This document shows positions 50,191-59,926 of a DNA stretch of 64,000 bases, piece by piece. The notes under the pieces are model-generated. The model was not told the origin of the DNA. It was given only the letters and a program-made list of their open reading frames with translations, and ran no database searches. Each line of letters opens with the position of its first letter. The stretch's first letter is position 1. The translations under genes and the position numbers were made by a program. The DNA is from Hyphomicrobiales bacterium (GTDB lineage: Bacteria > Pseudomonadota > Alphaproteobacteria > Rhizobiales > Beijerinckiaceae), in contig JAIXTP010000002.1 of the NCBI GenBank assembly GCA_027483895.1, positions 124,001 to 188,000 of the forward strand, given 5' to 3'.

Positions 50191-50820
50191 TCACTGGCTC
50201 GCCCAGAGCACGCGCGAGACCCAGGCCACGTCGTTCGCGTCGAGCACGCGCTCTTCTTCCTTGCCGAAAGGGCGGATTTCGAGCGTCTTGGCGTTGCGCC
50301 GCCTGAGTTCCGCAAGGATGACCTCGCCGGACCGGCAATGCACGACGATGCGGTCGCCGCGGCGGGTGGACGCCTTGGGCGCGGCGACCAGAATGTCCCC
50401 CTCGCGGAAGACGGGGGCCGCCTCGGTCCCGGTGATTTCGAGCGCGTAGACGCGCTCTTCGCCGGTGCCGGGGAAGCTCACCTCGTTCCAGCCCTTTCCG
50501 ACCGGCGCGCCGTCGCGGTCGAAGAGGGAGAGATCGCCGGCATCGTCCAGCCCGACCAGGGGGATGGAGCGCCCGGGCCGGATGCCGCGCAGCGCGAAGA
50601 CCACTTCCATGAAGGCGTCGAGATCGGTGGCGGTCGCTTCCAGAACCTTGGCGACGGACTCCGTCGAGGGCCAGCGCTGCCGGCCGTCCGGGGTGATGCG
50701 CTTCGACTTGTTGAAGGTCGTAGGATCAAGCCCCGCCTTGCGGGCGAGGCCCGAAGCGGTCAATCCGTTCCGGGCGGCGATCGCGTCGATCGCGCCCCAG
50801 ATTTCGGCATGGGTGAGCAT
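50191..50820 (-). CDS. HTH plus S24/LexA-like regulator lacking the catalytic dyad
   Basis: A 209-aa regulator with an N-terminal HTH (LTASGLARKAGLDPTTFNKSK) and a C-terminal S24 LexA-type domain (YALEITGTEAAPVFREGD to EVILAELRRRNAKTLEIRPF). In the active family the first motif reads TGDSMEP and the second carries a Lys before EL. Here the serine position is Glu133 and the lysine position is Ala170. Self-cleavage should therefore be lost, leaving a constitutive or ligand-controlled repressor. The family fold and length are otherwise normal. Upstream 50821-50992 is an AT-rich regulatory gap. Confidence 0.85.
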   Translation of the reverse strand: MLTHAEIWGAIDAIAARNGLTASGLARKAGLDPTTFNKSKRITPDGRQRWPSTESVAKVLEATATDLDAFMEVVFALRGIRPGRSIPLVGLDDAGDLSLFDRDGAPVGKGWNEVSFPGTGEERVYALEITGTEAAPVFREGDILVAAPKASTRRGDRIVVHCRSGEVILAELRRRNAKTLEIRPFGKEEERVLDANDVAWVSRVLWASQ

Positions 50821-50992
50821 GATGCGCCTTTTCGCCGGTCAGGCCGGCCGTTGGTGATCGAAAACAATGAGGATAACTATCATCAGAAGGGAATAATTTC
50901 GCAAGACCGAAGTCGGCATTCCGCTACGATAACACCCTCGGCCGGTTGATCGCATCCCCGTCCGGCCTTTATCTGCGGGCAAGGAGCGCGTG

Positions 50993-51334
50993 ATGACGAT
51001 CTACAAGATCTGCCCCGAAGCCATGTGGCGAGAGGCCGAGGCCGCCGGAACCTTCCGCGGCGCCCCGGTGGATCTCGCCGACGGCTACATCCATTTCTCG
51101 ACGGCCGAACAGGTGCGCGAGACGGCCGCGAAGCATTTCGCCGGGCAGTCCGACCTGTTGCTCGTCTCGATCGAGGAGGCGCGGCTCGGGCCCGCCTTGC
51201 GCTGGGAGCCCTCGCGCGGCGGTGCGCTCTTCCCGCATCTTTACGCGGAGCTGCCGCTTTCAGCCGTCACGCGCGTCGAACCGCTGCCGCTCGCGGCCGA
51301 CGGCGCCCATCGCTTTCCGGACCTTTCCGCATGA
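50993..51334 (+). CDS. DUF952 family protein
   Basis: A 113-aa protein of unknown function. Seen: the DUF952 opening [17 protein letters not shown], the conserved [20 protein letters not shown], and [18 protein letters not shown]. The fold is related to RNA 2'-phosphotransferase-like proteins, but no activity is established. ATG 50993 was chosen over GTG 50990 for its 6-base spacing to AGGAG. The stop overlaps pyrD by 4 bases, a pairing conserved in relatives. Confidence 0.88.
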   Translation: MTIYKICPEAMWREAEAAGTFRGAPVDLADGYIHFSTAEQVRETAAKHFAGQSDLLLVSIEEARLGPALRWEPSRGGALFPHLYAELPLSAVTRVEPLPLAADGAHRFPDLSA

Positions 51335-52431
51335 TCGATCCCTTCGCGCTCGCCCGGCCCTTTCTGCATGCGCTCGATGCGGAGACGGCCCACGGAATGA
51401 CCATCAAGGCGTTGCGGATGATGCCGCCGCGGACGCCGCCCGCGGACGACGAGCGCCTTGCGGTCACGGCCTTCGGCCTGCGCTTTCCGAACCCGATCGG
51501 CATCGCGGCGGGTTTCGACAAGAACGCGGAAGTGCCCGACGCCATGCTGGGGCTCGGTTTCGGCTTCGCCGAGATCGGCACCGTCACGCCGCGGCCGCAG
51601 CCCGGCAATCCTCTGCCGCGGATCTTCCGGCTGCCGGAGGACGGGGGCGTCATCAACCGGCTCGGCTTCAACAATGAAGGCCATGGGGCCGCGCTCGCCC
51701 GGCTCGAAGCGCGCAAGAACCGCCCCGGCATCGTCGGCGTGAACATCGGCGCGAACAAGGATTCCGAGGACCGCGCGGCGGATTATGCGGCCGGGATCCG
51801 GACGTTCGCCCATCTCGCCGGCTACTTCACCGTGAACGTTTCCTCGCCGAACACGCCGGGCCTGCGCGACCTGCAGCACGAAGCGGCGCTCGACGACCTT
51901 CTCGCCCGCTCCGTCGCCGCGCGCGACGAGGCGGCGGAGCGGTACGGGCGCAAGCCGGTGCTGCTGAAGATCGCGCCGGATCTCGCGCTCTCGGATCTCG
52001 ACGCGGCCGTGGCCGTGGCACTGAAGCGGGGCGTGGACGGCATCATCGTGTCGAACACCACCATCTCGCGGCCCTCGACCCTGCGCTCGGGCACGCGCGC
52101 GGAGACGGGGGGTCTGTCCGGGCGGCCGCTCTTCCCGCTATCGACGCGGATGCTGGCCGAGACATTCCTGCGCGTCGAAGGACGCGTTCCGCTGATCGGC
52201 GCGGGCGGGATCGACGGGCCCGACGCGGCCTTCGCGAAGATGGAGGCGGGTGCGACCCTGATCCAGCTCTATTCGGCACTGGTCTATGAGGGGCCGGGAC
52301 TCGTGACGCGGATCAAGCGGGGGCTTCTGGACCGGATCGGCGCGGAAGGGCTCACGGGCACGGCGCCGCTCGTCGGCCGCAAGGCGGCGGAGTGGACGCG
52401 ACGGCCGGTGGAAGGGCTCCCGGGCGCCTGA
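51331..52431 (+). CDS. pyrD: PyrD, dihydroorotate dehydrogenase (quinone), class 2
   Basis: A 366-aa membrane-associated flavoenzyme that oxidises dihydroorotate to orotate in pyrimidine synthesis, passing electrons to quinone. Seen: the N-terminal quinone-channel helix ([17 protein letters not shown]), FMN site [16 protein letters not shown], the catalytic Ser in [16 protein letters not shown], and [15 protein letters not shown]. Class 2 is shown by the N-terminal extension and Ser in place of Cys. Overlaps the DUF952 gene. Confidence 0.96.
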   Translation: MIDPFALARPFLHALDAETAHGMTIKALRMMPPRTPPADDERLAVTAFGLRFPNPIGIAAGFDKNAEVPDAMLGLGFGFAEIGTVTPRPQPGNPLPRIFRLPEDGGVINRLGFNNEGHGAALARLEARKNRPGIVGVNIGANKDSEDRAADYAAGIRTFAHLAGYFTVNVSSPNTPGLRDLQHEAALDDLLARSVAARDEAAERYGRKPVLLKIAPDLALSDLDAAVAVALKRGVDGIIVSNTTISRPSTLRSGTRAETGGLSGRPLFPLSTRMLAETFLRVEGRVPLIGAGGIDGPDAAFAKMEAGATLIQLYSALVYEGPGLVTRIKRGLLDRIGAEGLTGTAPLVGRKAAEWTRRPVEGLPGA

Positions 52432-52695
52432 TCAGCGCCCGAGGATCCGCAGCACGAGCCAGATCGGCACGACGATCATGGCGCCGTAGAGGAAATAGCG
52501 GCCGGCCTCGCGCAGGGCTTCGAAACCGAAGCCGAAGACCCGGTGGAAGAGTTCGCGGACCGCATGGAAGAGGTCCGGCGGCGTGATGCCCAGCACCGCG
52601 AGAAACGCGCCGACCAGAACCGACATGAAGGCCAGTCTGGCGAGCACGGCACCCGGAGGGCCGCCCAGAAGACGCTGAAATCCGTCGTTCGACAT
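52432..52695 (-). CDS. DUF6460-like small membrane protein
   Basis: An 87-aa inner-membrane protein with two helices (LAFMSVLVGAFLAVLGI and YFLYGAMIVVPIWLVLRIL) joined by an amphipathic segment (FHAVRELFHRVFGFGFEAL). The pattern fits DUF6460. Function unknown. It stops exactly at the end of pyrD. Confidence 0.75.
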   Translation of the reverse strand: MSNDGFQRLLGGPPGAVLARLAFMSVLVGAFLAVLGITPPDLFHAVRELFHRVFGFGFEALREAGRYFLYGAMIVVPIWLVLRILGR

Positions 52696-52772
52696 GATGT
52701 CTCCTTCCGAGACCTATGTCGTCGCGGAAGGCGCCGGGCGCAAGTGCAAGCGTGGATCGGGCAACAGCAGGA

Positions 52773-53438
52773 TCAGGCCGCCTGGGGCGACCACTGCCCC
52801 GCGGCGATCTTCGAGGCCGCGATCACCGCCTGCGTGCGGCTCTCCACCCCGAGCTTCTGCAGGATGGCGGAGACATGGGCCTTCACGGTCGCTTCCGAGA
52901 CGCCGAGCTCGTAGGCGATCTGCTTGTTGAGCAGGCCTTCGGACAGCATCATCAGCACGCGCACCTGCTGCGGCGTCAGGCTGCCGAGACGCCGGACGAT
53001 GTCGCTGGTCTCGCGATCGGGCGGCGTGCTCAGATCGACATCCGCCGGCGTCCATGATCCGCCGTCCAATACCGAACGGATCGCGCTGCGCATGCTCTCG
53101 ACGTCGACGGATTTCGGGATGAAGCCCGAGGCGCCGAACTCGACGCAGCGGCGGATGACGCCGCGGTCCTCATTGCCGGAGACGACGATGACCGGCGTAC
53201 CCGGATATTGCGCCCGCAGATACATGAGGCCCGAAAAGCCCTGCACGCCCGGCATCGTGAGATCGAGAAGAACGAGATCGAGATCGCCGTGCTCGCCGAG
53301 CGTGGCCGCGACCTCTTCGAACGCGCCCGCCTCGATGACGGCGCTGCCCGGAGCCACGCCCTTGACCGCTTCGCGCAATGCGCCGCGAACCAAAGGATGA
53401 TCGTCCGCGATCAGGATCCTGATTTCTTGTGACGACAC
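52773..53438 (-). CDS. NarL/LuxR-type response regulator
   Basis: A 221-aa two-component regulator. Seen: receiver acidic pair IADDHPLVRGAL, phospho-acceptor Asp in LVLLDLTMPGVQG, switch Ser and Lys in IVVSGNED and GFIPKSVD, and a LuxR HTH (LTPQQVRVLMMLSEGLLNKQ, then ELGVSEATVKAHVSAILQKL). GTG 53438 was chosen for GGGGAGGGG just before it, and ATG 53468 is an alternative. It is an orphan, with no kinase gene adjacent. Confidence 0.9.
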   Translation of the reverse strand: MSSQEIRILIADDHPLVRGALREAVKGVAPGSAVIEAGAFEEVAATLGEHGDLDLVLLDLTMPGVQGFSGLMYLRAQYPGTPVIVVSGNEDRGVIRRCVEFGASGFIPKSVDVESMRSAIRSVLDGGSWTPADVDLSTPPDRETSDIVRRLGSLTPQQVRVLMMLSEGLLNKQIAYELGVSEATVKAHVSAILQKLGVESRTQAVIAASKIAAGQWSPQAA

Positions 53439-53476
53439 GATACCCCTCCCCCCGAAGAGCTTTTTCATCATCTTTT

Positions 53477-53513
53477 CGTCATTCCCGTCCGCTCGCAAGT
53501 GCGGGAATCGACG
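53477..53513. repeat. REP-like hairpin element
   Basis: CGTC-ATTCCCG and CGGGAAT-C-GACG form an imperfect inverted repeat around 14 bases. The half 53498-53513 recurs with 15 of 16 identities at 10085-10100, suggesting a dispersed genomic repeat. Confidence 0.6.
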
Positions 53514-53556
53514 AAAGGCGAAGAGCGCGGGATTTGGGAAGGCGGCCGCGGCCCGG

Positions 53557-53862
53557 TCAGGACCGTTCGGCCAGCGACAGAAGCATCGTGAAGCCGTGCC
53601 AGGCGAGCCAGGCGAGGCTGACCACGTTGCCGAGCACGCAGAGCAGCACGAAGCAGACGACGCCGACCCAGAAGCCGTCGACGATGCCGATCACCACCGC
53701 GGCGAAGAAGAAGCCGCTGTAGAGATCGATGAGCGTGACCTTGCCCCACGCGTTGCCGGAGATCGCTCCGAAGCTCTCCCAGAACGGCGCCGCCTTGAAC
53801 GCCCAGACGATGGACGCGGCGAGCAACAGGAAGAGAAGACCGGAAGCGATGCGGACGGCCAT
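53557..53862 (-). CDS. DUF1475-like membrane protein
   Basis: A 101-aa membrane protein with three helices (GLLFLLLAASIVWAF; DLYSGFFFAAVVIGIVDGFW; VCFVLLCVLGNVVSLAWLAW). The order and the LYSGFFF and LLGN-like motifs resemble DUF1475. Function unknown. It lies downstream of the ligase gene on the same strand with a 34-base gap. Confidence 0.7.
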   Translation of the reverse strand: MAVRIASGLLFLLLAASIVWAFKAAPFWESFGAISGNAWGKVTLIDLYSGFFFAAVVIGIVDGFWVGVVCFVLLCVLGNVVSLAWLAWHGFTMLLSLAERS

Positions 53863-53896
53863 GGGCGAGGATGCTCCTGAGATGGGTTCGTCGGGT

Positions 53897-55555
53897 TTAC
53901 GGTTCGGAAGCTCGATCGGTTCTGTTTTCGGCGAGAAGTCGTTCGAGAGTCTCGATCCGATCGGCCTCGATGGGCGGCTTGTCCCAGCGCAGACGCGAGA
54001 TGCGCGGGAAACGCATCGCGAGACCCGATTTGTGCCGGGTCGACCGGGCCAGCCCTTCGAAGGCGACTTCGAGCACGAGACCCGCATGCGGCTCGTGGAT
54101 CACTTCCCGCACCGGCCCGAAACGGTCGACCGTGTGCTTGCGGACGAAGCGGTCGATCTGCAGCAGTTCCTCGTCGGTGAAGCCGAAATAGGCCTTGCCG
54201 ACGGGCACCAACTCTTCCCCCGCAGCCCCCGTTCGCCAGACCCCGAAGGTGTAATCCGAATAGAAGGACGAGCGCTTGCCGTGGCCGCGCTGCGCATACA
54301 TGAGCACCGCGTCGACGACGTGCGGGTCGCGCTTCCATTTGAACCAGACTCCCTTGGGACGGCCGGGCAGATAGGCGGCATCGCGCCGCTTGAGCATGAT
54401 GCCTTCCACCGCCTCGGCATCCGCCCCCGCGGCCGCGGGCGAGAGACGGGCCTCGGCGAGGCCCTCCCAATCCGAGAAAGGCACGACGGGAGACAGATCG
54501 AGCCGATCCCGCCCCGCTTGCGCGACGAAGGCCTCGAGCCTCGCCCGACGCTCGGCGAAGGGCAGCGGGCGGAGATCCTCGCCGTCTCGGGCGAGAAGAT
54601 CGTAGGCGCGGACGGCGGCCGGAAACTCCGTCATCATCTTCGGCGTCACGGCCGCGCGGTTGAGCCGCTGCTGCAGGATATTGAAGCTCTGCACGCGGCC
54701 GTCGCGGACGACGAGCAATTCGCCGTCGATCGCGGCCTCGATGCCGTGAAGCGCCTCGCAGACGTCCGGGAAGCTGCGGGTGATCTCCTCCCCGGTGCGG
54801 GAGTAGAGCCGCGTCCGGACGCGGCCTTCCGCATCCGTGCCGGAGACGACCTGCACGCGGATGCCGTCCCATTTCCATTCGGCGGAAAAGTCGGCGGGAT
54901 CGAGCGTCTCGAAATCCCGATCCTCGATCGCATGGGCGAGCATCACGGGGCGGAAGGGTGCGGGATCCTGCGAGACCGGGCGCGGGCCGCGGCCCTCGAC
55001 CCAAGCGAAGAGCGGAACATAGGGCGGTTCGAGACCGTGCCAGACATGCTCGATCTCGTCGGGATCGAACCCGCCGAGCGAGGCCACCGCCGTCTTGGCG
55101 AGGCGGGCCGAGACGCCGATGCGCAGCCCGCCCGTGATGAGCTTGAGGAGCGCCCAGCGCCCCGTCTCGTCGAGGGCGTCGAGCCAGCGCGCAAGGCGGG
55201 ACGGCAGTTCGGTCCGGCCGATCGAGGCCAAGGTCTCCACCACCTCGGAGAGCGAAGGCGGCTCGTCCTCCGGAGCGTGCGGCGGCGCGGGCCACATCAG
55301 CGCGACGGTCTCCGAGAGATCGCCGACATAGTCATAGGACAGGCCGAACAGAACCGGATCCGTACGCTCCGCGATGAGCGCGCGGATGATGCCGGGCTTC
55401 GCCGCGGCGAAGGAGAGAGAGCCCGTCATGGCCGCAAGCGCATAGCCCCGTTCGGGATCGGCGGCGGTGCGGAAATGGTCGGCGAGCAGGCGCAGCTTGG
55501 CATTGCGACGCGGTTCGTAGGCGAGACGGTCCAGCAGGGCGGCGAAGCGGTTCAT
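53897..55555 (-). CDS. ATP-dependent DNA ligase (exonuclease-associated type)
   Basis: A 552-aa ligase. Seen: an N-terminal helical DNA-binding domain (1-200), the adenylation lysine K228 in AEWKWDGIRVQ (KxDG), SRTGEEITRSFPDV, GELLVVRDGRVQSFN, VEGIMLKRRDAAY and the OB-fold motif VWFKWKRDP. It is a second ligase besides the essential NAD-dependent one. The gene overlaps the upstream exonuclease by 4 bases, the usual pair of a proposed repair module. The helicase partner (Lhr type) is not adjacent here. Confidence 0.93.
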   Translation of the reverse strand: MNRFAALLDRLAYEPRRNAKLRLLADHFRTAADPERGYALAAMTGSLSFAAAKPGIIRALIAERTDPVLFGLSYDYVGDLSETVALMWPAPPHAPEDEPPSLSEVVETLASIGRTELPSRLARWLDALDETGRWALLKLITGGLRIGVSARLAKTAVASLGGFDPDEIEHVWHGLEPPYVPLFAWVEGRGPRPVSQDPAPFRPVMLAHAIEDRDFETLDPADFSAEWKWDGIRVQVVSGTDAEGRVRTRLYSRTGEEITRSFPDVCEALHGIEAAIDGELLVVRDGRVQSFNILQQRLNRAAVTPKMMTEFPAAVRAYDLLARDGEDLRPLPFAERRARLEAFVAQAGRDRLDLSPVVPFSDWEGLAEARLSPAAAGADAEAVEGIMLKRRDAAYLPGRPKGVWFKWKRDPHVVDAVLMYAQRGHGKRSSFYSDYTFGVWRTGAAGEELVPVGKAYFGFTDEELLQIDRFVRKHTVDRFGPVREVIHEPHAGLVLEVAFEGLARSTRHKSGLAMRFPRISRLRWDKPPIEADRIETLERLLAENRTDRASEP

Positions 55556-56589
55556 GCGGGCGCGCCCTCCGCCTCGCCGGGCTCGACCTCGCCCTCGTCG
55601 CCGTAGCCGATCATGTGAAGCGGACGAGCGCGCAGGCCGCGGGACGCGCACCAATGGACGAGCGCATCCTCCTGACCGTGCGTGACCCAGATCTCGCCGG
55701 CACCGACCTCCTCGATGGTGCGGCAGAGATCGTCCCAATCGGCATGGTCGGAGACGACGAGAGGAAGTTCGACGCCGCGCTGCCGGGCACGGGCCCTGAC
55801 GCGCATCCAGCCCGAAGCGAAGGCGGTGACGGGATCGGGGAAACGGCGCGACCAGACGTCCTGCAGCGCGGAGGGCGGGCAGATGACCACGGCGCCCGCG
55901 AGCGCCGCCTGATCGGCGGCCGTCACCTTGCGGATCTCCCCGAGGTCGACCCCGCGGGAGAGATAGAAGTCCGTGAGCTTTTCCAAGGCGCCGTGGATGT
56001 AGACCGGGCCGTCATGGCCGGCCTCGCGCAGAAGCGCGATGAGGCGCTGCGCCTTGCCGAGCGCATAGGCGCCGACCATGTGCGCGCGCTCGGGAAAGAG
56101 CCGCACCGAAGCCAATAGGCGGCGGACCTCGTCGCGCACGTCCGGATGCCGGAACACCGGAAGGCCGAAAGTGGCCTCGGTGATGAAGACGTCGCAGGCG
56201 ACGGGTTCGAACGGGATGCAGGTCGGATCCGCCGCTCGCTTGTAGTCGCCGGATGCGACGATGCGCAGGCCGCCCGCCTCCACCGCGATCTGCGCCGAAC
56301 CGAGGACGTGCCCCGCCGGATGGAAGCGGACGGCGACGTCGCCGATGCGGATCGCCTCGCCGAGCGCGGCCTCCTGCGTCGACCCGGCGAAACCCTCGCC
56401 GTAGCGCAGGCCCATGATCGCGAGCGTGTCGGCGGTGGCCAGCACCGCCCCGTGACCCGCCCTGGCATGGTCGGAGTGGCCATGCGTGATCAAGGCGCGG
56501 GGGACGGGCCGGACCGGATCGATATGGAAGCCGCCGGGTGCGCAGTACAGACCGGCCGGGGTGATGCTCAGGAGATCGGTCGGGCGCAT
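55552..56589 (-). CDS. Ligase-associated DNA exonuclease (MBL/beta-CASP-like)
   Basis: A 345-aa metallo-beta-lactamase-fold nuclease. Seen: ALITHGHSDHARAGHG (HxHxDH), RFHPAGHVLGSAQI, SGDYKRAADPTC, and VVSDHADWDDLCRTI. This is the nuclease type encoded with ATP-dependent ligases in proposed end-joining or crosslink repair operons. ATG 56589 starts the family sequence. Its start is divergent from the TAXI gene with an 89-base gap. Confidence 0.92.
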   Translation of the reverse strand: MRPTDLLSITPAGLYCAPGGFHIDPVRPVPRALITHGHSDHARAGHGAVLATADTLAIMGLRYGEGFAGSTQEAALGEAIRIGDVAVRFHPAGHVLGSAQIAVEAGGLRIVASGDYKRAADPTCIPFEPVACDVFITEATFGLPVFRHPDVRDEVRRLLASVRLFPERAHMVGAYALGKAQRLIALLREAGHDGPVYIHGALEKLTDFYLSRGVDLGEIRKVTAADQAALAGAVVICPPSALQDVWSRRFPDPVTAFASGWMRVRARARQRGVELPLVVSDHADWDDLCRTIEEVGAGEIWVTHGQEDALVHWCASRGLRARPLHMIGYGDEGEVEPGEAEGAPA

Positions 56590-56678
56590 GGGGCCAAGAT
56601 ATGCCTCGATCGCCGCCGACCAAGGCCCGGACGGGACTTTGTTGCGTCGCACGCGTCGGGACCTTAGCTTCGGTGACG

Positions 56679-57974
56679 ATGAAGCGCACCGGCCCCCCTC
56701 TTCGGGTTCTGCTCGCCGCACTCGCGGGCGTGGCCACCGTCGTGCTGCTCGGCTACGGCGCTTCGCTGATCCTCAGGCCCACCATGCTGCGGCTCGCGGT
56801 GGGTCCGGCGCAGAGCGAACATGCGAAGATCGCTCCGGCGCTGGCCCAGATCATGGTCCGCGAGGAAGCGTCCGTCCGCCTCAAGCCGGTTCCGGTGCAG
56901 GGCTTCGAGGACGCCGCACGCATGATCGATGCGGGCAAGGCGGAGATCGCGATCCTGCGCAGCGACGTGGCGATGCCCGACGACGCGCGCACCGTCGCCA
57001 TCCTGTCCCGCAATGCCGCCGTGTTTCTCGCCGCGGCCCGGAACGGGATCATCGAAATGCCCGATCTTCTGGACCGACGCATCGGCGTTCTGCGGCTCGG
57101 CCCCCTCAACGAACGGATGCTCGACACGATTCTCGCCTTTTACGGAATGACGCCCGCGCAGGTCCGCCGGGTGGGGCTGCAGCCCGAGGAGATCGGCCCG
57201 GCGCTCCGGGACGGCCGAGTGGACGCGGTGATGGTGATCGGGCCGCCCGCAGGGGCGCTGGTGACCAATGCCGTTCAGGAGGTCGCCCGGTTCACGGGCG
57301 CCGTGCCGACCTTCGTTCCCATCCGCGAGGCCGCTGCCTTCGCACAACGGAACCCGTCCTTCGAGGCGATCGAGATCCCGCGCGGCAGCTACGGCGCCAC
57401 GCCCGCGCTGCCCGGGCTCCCGCTCCCCACCGTGGGCGTGACCTTCCGGCTCGTGGCCGATGTCGATGTGAGTTCGGCGGCCGTGACGGAACTCACCCGG
57501 ACGCTGTTCGAGCACCGCCGGGACCTCGCCGAGGCGGCCCCCGCGGCGATCGGGCTCGAGGCGCCGGATACCGGGATCGCGGCGCGCCACCCGGTCCATC
57601 CGGGGGCGGCGATCTATCTCGACGGCGAAGAACTCGGCTTCATCGACAAATATATCGACTGGATCTATCTCGGCGCGATGGCGTCAGGCCTCGTCGCCTC
57701 TGGAGGCGCGGCTCTCTGGACGCGGCGCCGGTCGCGCGTCGATGCGGCCGAACACCGGTCGGAGCGGCTGATGGAACTGCTGCAGGCGGCACGCAAGGCC
57801 CCCGACATCGCGGCGTTGGAGGCGATCGAAGCCGAGGCGGACGAGATCCTCCTGCAGGTCATGCGACGGGCCGCCGAGGAAGAAGAGGAGACCGGCCGGC
57901 TGATCGCCGCGCGCCTCGGGCTCGACCATGTGAGGGCCGCGATCCGCGAAAGGCGGGCGCTCTTCACGCATTGA
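56679..57974 (+). CDS. TAXI-family solute receptor with C-terminal membrane anchor
   Basis: A 431-aa protein of the TRAP-associated extracytoplasmic immunogenic (TAXI) family. Seen: an N-terminal membrane segment (LLAALAGVATVVLLGYGASL), a periplasmic binding domain with LAVGPAQSEHAKIAPALA and RIGVLRLGPLNERMLDTIL, a second membrane helix (YLGAMASGLVASGGAALW, ~360) and a cytoplasmic coiled-coil tail. No TRAP permease gene adjoins it, so it may be a sensor rather than a transporter part. Confidence 0.83.
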   Translation: MKRTGPPLRVLLAALAGVATVVLLGYGASLILRPTMLRLAVGPAQSEHAKIAPALAQIMVREEASVRLKPVPVQGFEDAARMIDAGKAEIAILRSDVAMPDDARTVAILSRNAAVFLAAARNGIIEMPDLLDRRIGVLRLGPLNERMLDTILAFYGMTPAQVRRVGLQPEEIGPALRDGRVDAVMVIGPPAGALVTNAVQEVARFTGAVPTFVPIREAAAFAQRNPSFEAIEIPRGSYGATPALPGLPLPTVGVTFRLVADVDVSSAAVTELTRTLFEHRRDLAEAAPAAIGLEAPDTGIAARHPVHPGAAIYLDGEELGFIDKYIDWIYLGAMASGLVASGGAALWTRRRSRVDAAEHRSERLMELLQAARKAPDIAALEAIEAEADEILLQVMRRAAEEEEETGRLIAARLGLDHVRAAIRERRALFTH

Positions 57975-58051
57975 CGTTTGCAGTGCAGCGATTTCTTCGT
58001 TGCGCCCGACGGCCCGATGACTATATTCCCGGCTCGGCTCGAAGCCCTTCC

Positions 58052-58087
58052 GCCCGGTTTCTTCGTGGAACCGGGCTCGTCGTTTTT
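58052..58087 (+). terminator. Terminator-like hairpin between the TAXI gene and typA
   Basis: GCCCGGTT (58052-58059) and AACCGGGC (58069-58076) form an 8-bp stem with a 9-base loop, followed by TCGTCGTTTTT. It ends the TAXI transcript or acts as an attenuator for typA, which starts 13 bases later. Confidence 0.65.
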
Positions 58088-58099
58088 CCGGGAAAGACC

Positions 58100-59914
58100 A
58101 TGGATATCCGCAACATCGCGATCATCGCGCACGTCGACCACGGCAAGACGACGCTCGTCGACAAGCTGCTCGCCCAGTCGGGCACCTTCCGCGAGAACCA
58201 GCGCGTCGCGGAACGCGCCATGGACTCGAACGACCTCGAGCGCGAGCGCGGCATCACCATTCTGGCCAAGTGCACGGCGGTGATGTGGAAGGATACCCGC
58301 ATCAACATCGTCGACACGCCCGGCCACGCCGATTTCGGCGGCGAGGTGGAGCGCATCCTGAACATGGTCGACGGCGTGATCGTGCTCGTCGACGCCGCGG
58401 AAGGCCCGATGCCGCAGACGAAATTCGTCGTCGGCAAGGCGCTGAAGCTCGGCCTCCGCCCGATCGTGGCGATCAACAAGATCGACAAGCCGGAAGCCCG
58501 GCCGACCGAAGTGATCAACGAGGTCTTCGATCTCTTCGCCGCGCTCGACGCGACCGACGAGCAGCTCGACTTCCCGATCCTCTACGGTTCGGCCAAGCAG
58601 GGCTGGATGGCCGACAAGCCGGAAGGTCCGCAGGTCGATCTCGCCCCGATGTTCGATCTCGTGCTCAAGCACGTGCATGCGCCGAAGACCGAAGAGGGCG
58701 CCTTCCGCCTTCTCGGCACCATTCTCGAAGCGAACCCGTTCCTCGGGCGCATCGTCACCGGCCGCATCACATCCGGCACGGTGAAGCCGAACCAGACCAT
58801 CAAGGTGCTGGACGCGCAGGGCAACGTCGTCGAACAGGCCCGCATCTCCAAGGTGCTCGGCTTCCGCGGCCTCGAGCGCCTGCCGGTCGACGAAGCGTCG
58901 GCGGGCGACATCGTCGCCATCGCCGGCATCGTGAAGGGCACCGTCGCCGACACGTTCTGCGACCCGTCGGTCGAGGCGCCGCTGACCGCGCAGCCGATCG
59001 ACCCGCCGACCGTGATCATGCAATTCCGCGTGAACGACTCGCCGCTCGCCGGCACCGAAGGCGACAAGGTGACGAGCCGCATGATCCGCGACCGTCTCCT
59101 CAAGGAGGCCGAAGGCAACATCGCGCTGCGCATCACCGAATCCGCCGACAAGGATTCCTTCGAGGTGGCGGGCCGCGGCGAATTGCAGCTCGCGATCCTG
59201 ATCGAGACCATGCGCCGCGAGGGCTTCGAACTCGCCGTGTCGCGTCCGAAGGTCGTTCTGTCGAAGGACGACGCGGGCGAGACGCTGGAGCCGATCGAAG
59301 AGGTCGTGATCGACGTCGACGAGGAGCATTCCGGCGTCGTCGTGCAGAAGATGGCCGAGCGGAAGGCGGATCTCGTCGAGATGAAGCCTTCGGGCGGCAA
59401 TCGCCTGCGTCTCGTGTTCTACGCTCCCACCCGCGGCCTCATCGGCTATCTCGGCGAGCTTCTGACCGACACGCGCGGCACGGCAATCATGAACCGCCTG
59501 TTCCACGGCTATGCGCCGTTCAAGGGCGAGATCCAGGGCCGTCGCAACGGCGTGCTGATCTCGAACGATCAGGGCGAGGCCGTGGCCTATGCGCTGTGGA
59601 ACCTCGAAGACCGCGGCCCGATGATGATCGAGCCCGGCTGGAAGGTCTATCAGGGCATGATCGTGGGCGAGCACACCCGCGACAACGACCTCGAAGTGAA
59701 CGTTCTGAAAGGCAAGAAGCTCACCAACGTCCGCGCGGCCGGCAAGGACGAGGCCGTGCGCCTCACCCCGCCGATCCGGATGACGCTGGAAAAGGCGCTC
59801 GCCTACATCCAGGACGACGAGCTGCTGGAAGTCACGCCGAAGTCGATCCGCCTGCGCAAGGTCCATCTGGACCCCAACGACCGCAAGCGCGCCCGCGCCG
59901 CCTCCGCGGCCTGA
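58100..59914 (+). CDS. typA: TypA/BipA, ribosome-associated translational GTPase
   Basis: A 604-aa GTPase of the EF-G class that binds the 70S ribosome and aids 50S assembly at low temperature or stress. Seen: G1 [10 protein letters not shown]2 region [11 protein letters not shown]3 [13 protein letters not shown]4 [10 protein letters not shown], then EF-G-like domains and the BipA-specific C-terminal domain ([20 protein letters not shown]). ATG 58100 starts the family sequence [15 protein letters not shown]. The frame is open far upstream, but that part is not coding. Confidence 0.97.
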   Translation: MDIRNIAIIAHVDHGKTTLVDKLLAQSGTFRENQRVAERAMDSNDLERERGITILAKCTAVMWKDTRINIVDTPGHADFGGEVERILNMVDGVIVLVDAAEGPMPQTKFVVGKALKLGLRPIVAINKIDKPEARPTEVINEVFDLFAALDATDEQLDFPILYGSAKQGWMADKPEGPQVDLAPMFDLVLKHVHAPKTEEGAFRLLGTILEANPFLGRIVTGRITSGTVKPNQTIKVLDAQGNVVEQARISKVLGFRGLERLPVDEASAGDIVAIAGIVKGTVADTFCDPSVEAPLTAQPIDPPTVIMQFRVNDSPLAGTEGDKVTSRMIRDRLLKEAEGNIALRITESADKDSFEVAGRGELQLAILIETMRREGFELAVSRPKVVLSKDDAGETLEPIEEVVIDVDEEHSGVVVQKMAERKADLVEMKPSGGNRLRLVFYAPTRGLIGYLGELLTDTRGTAIMNRLFHGYAPFKGEIQGRRNGVLISNDQGEAVAYALWNLEDRGPMMIEPGWKVYQGMIVGEHTRDNDLEVNVLKGKKLTNVRAAGKDEAVRLTPPIRMTLEKALAYIQDDELLEVTPKSIRLRKVHLDPNDRKRARAASAA

Positions 59915-59926
59915 TCCGACGCCGCC

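Noticed and set aside
56486-58099. Long in-frame extension upstream of typA (would give an 1142-aa protein)
   Set aside because: The extension runs through the TAXI gene in another frame and is low-complexity Arg/Gly/Pro text. The hairpin and gene start at 58100 fit typA alone.
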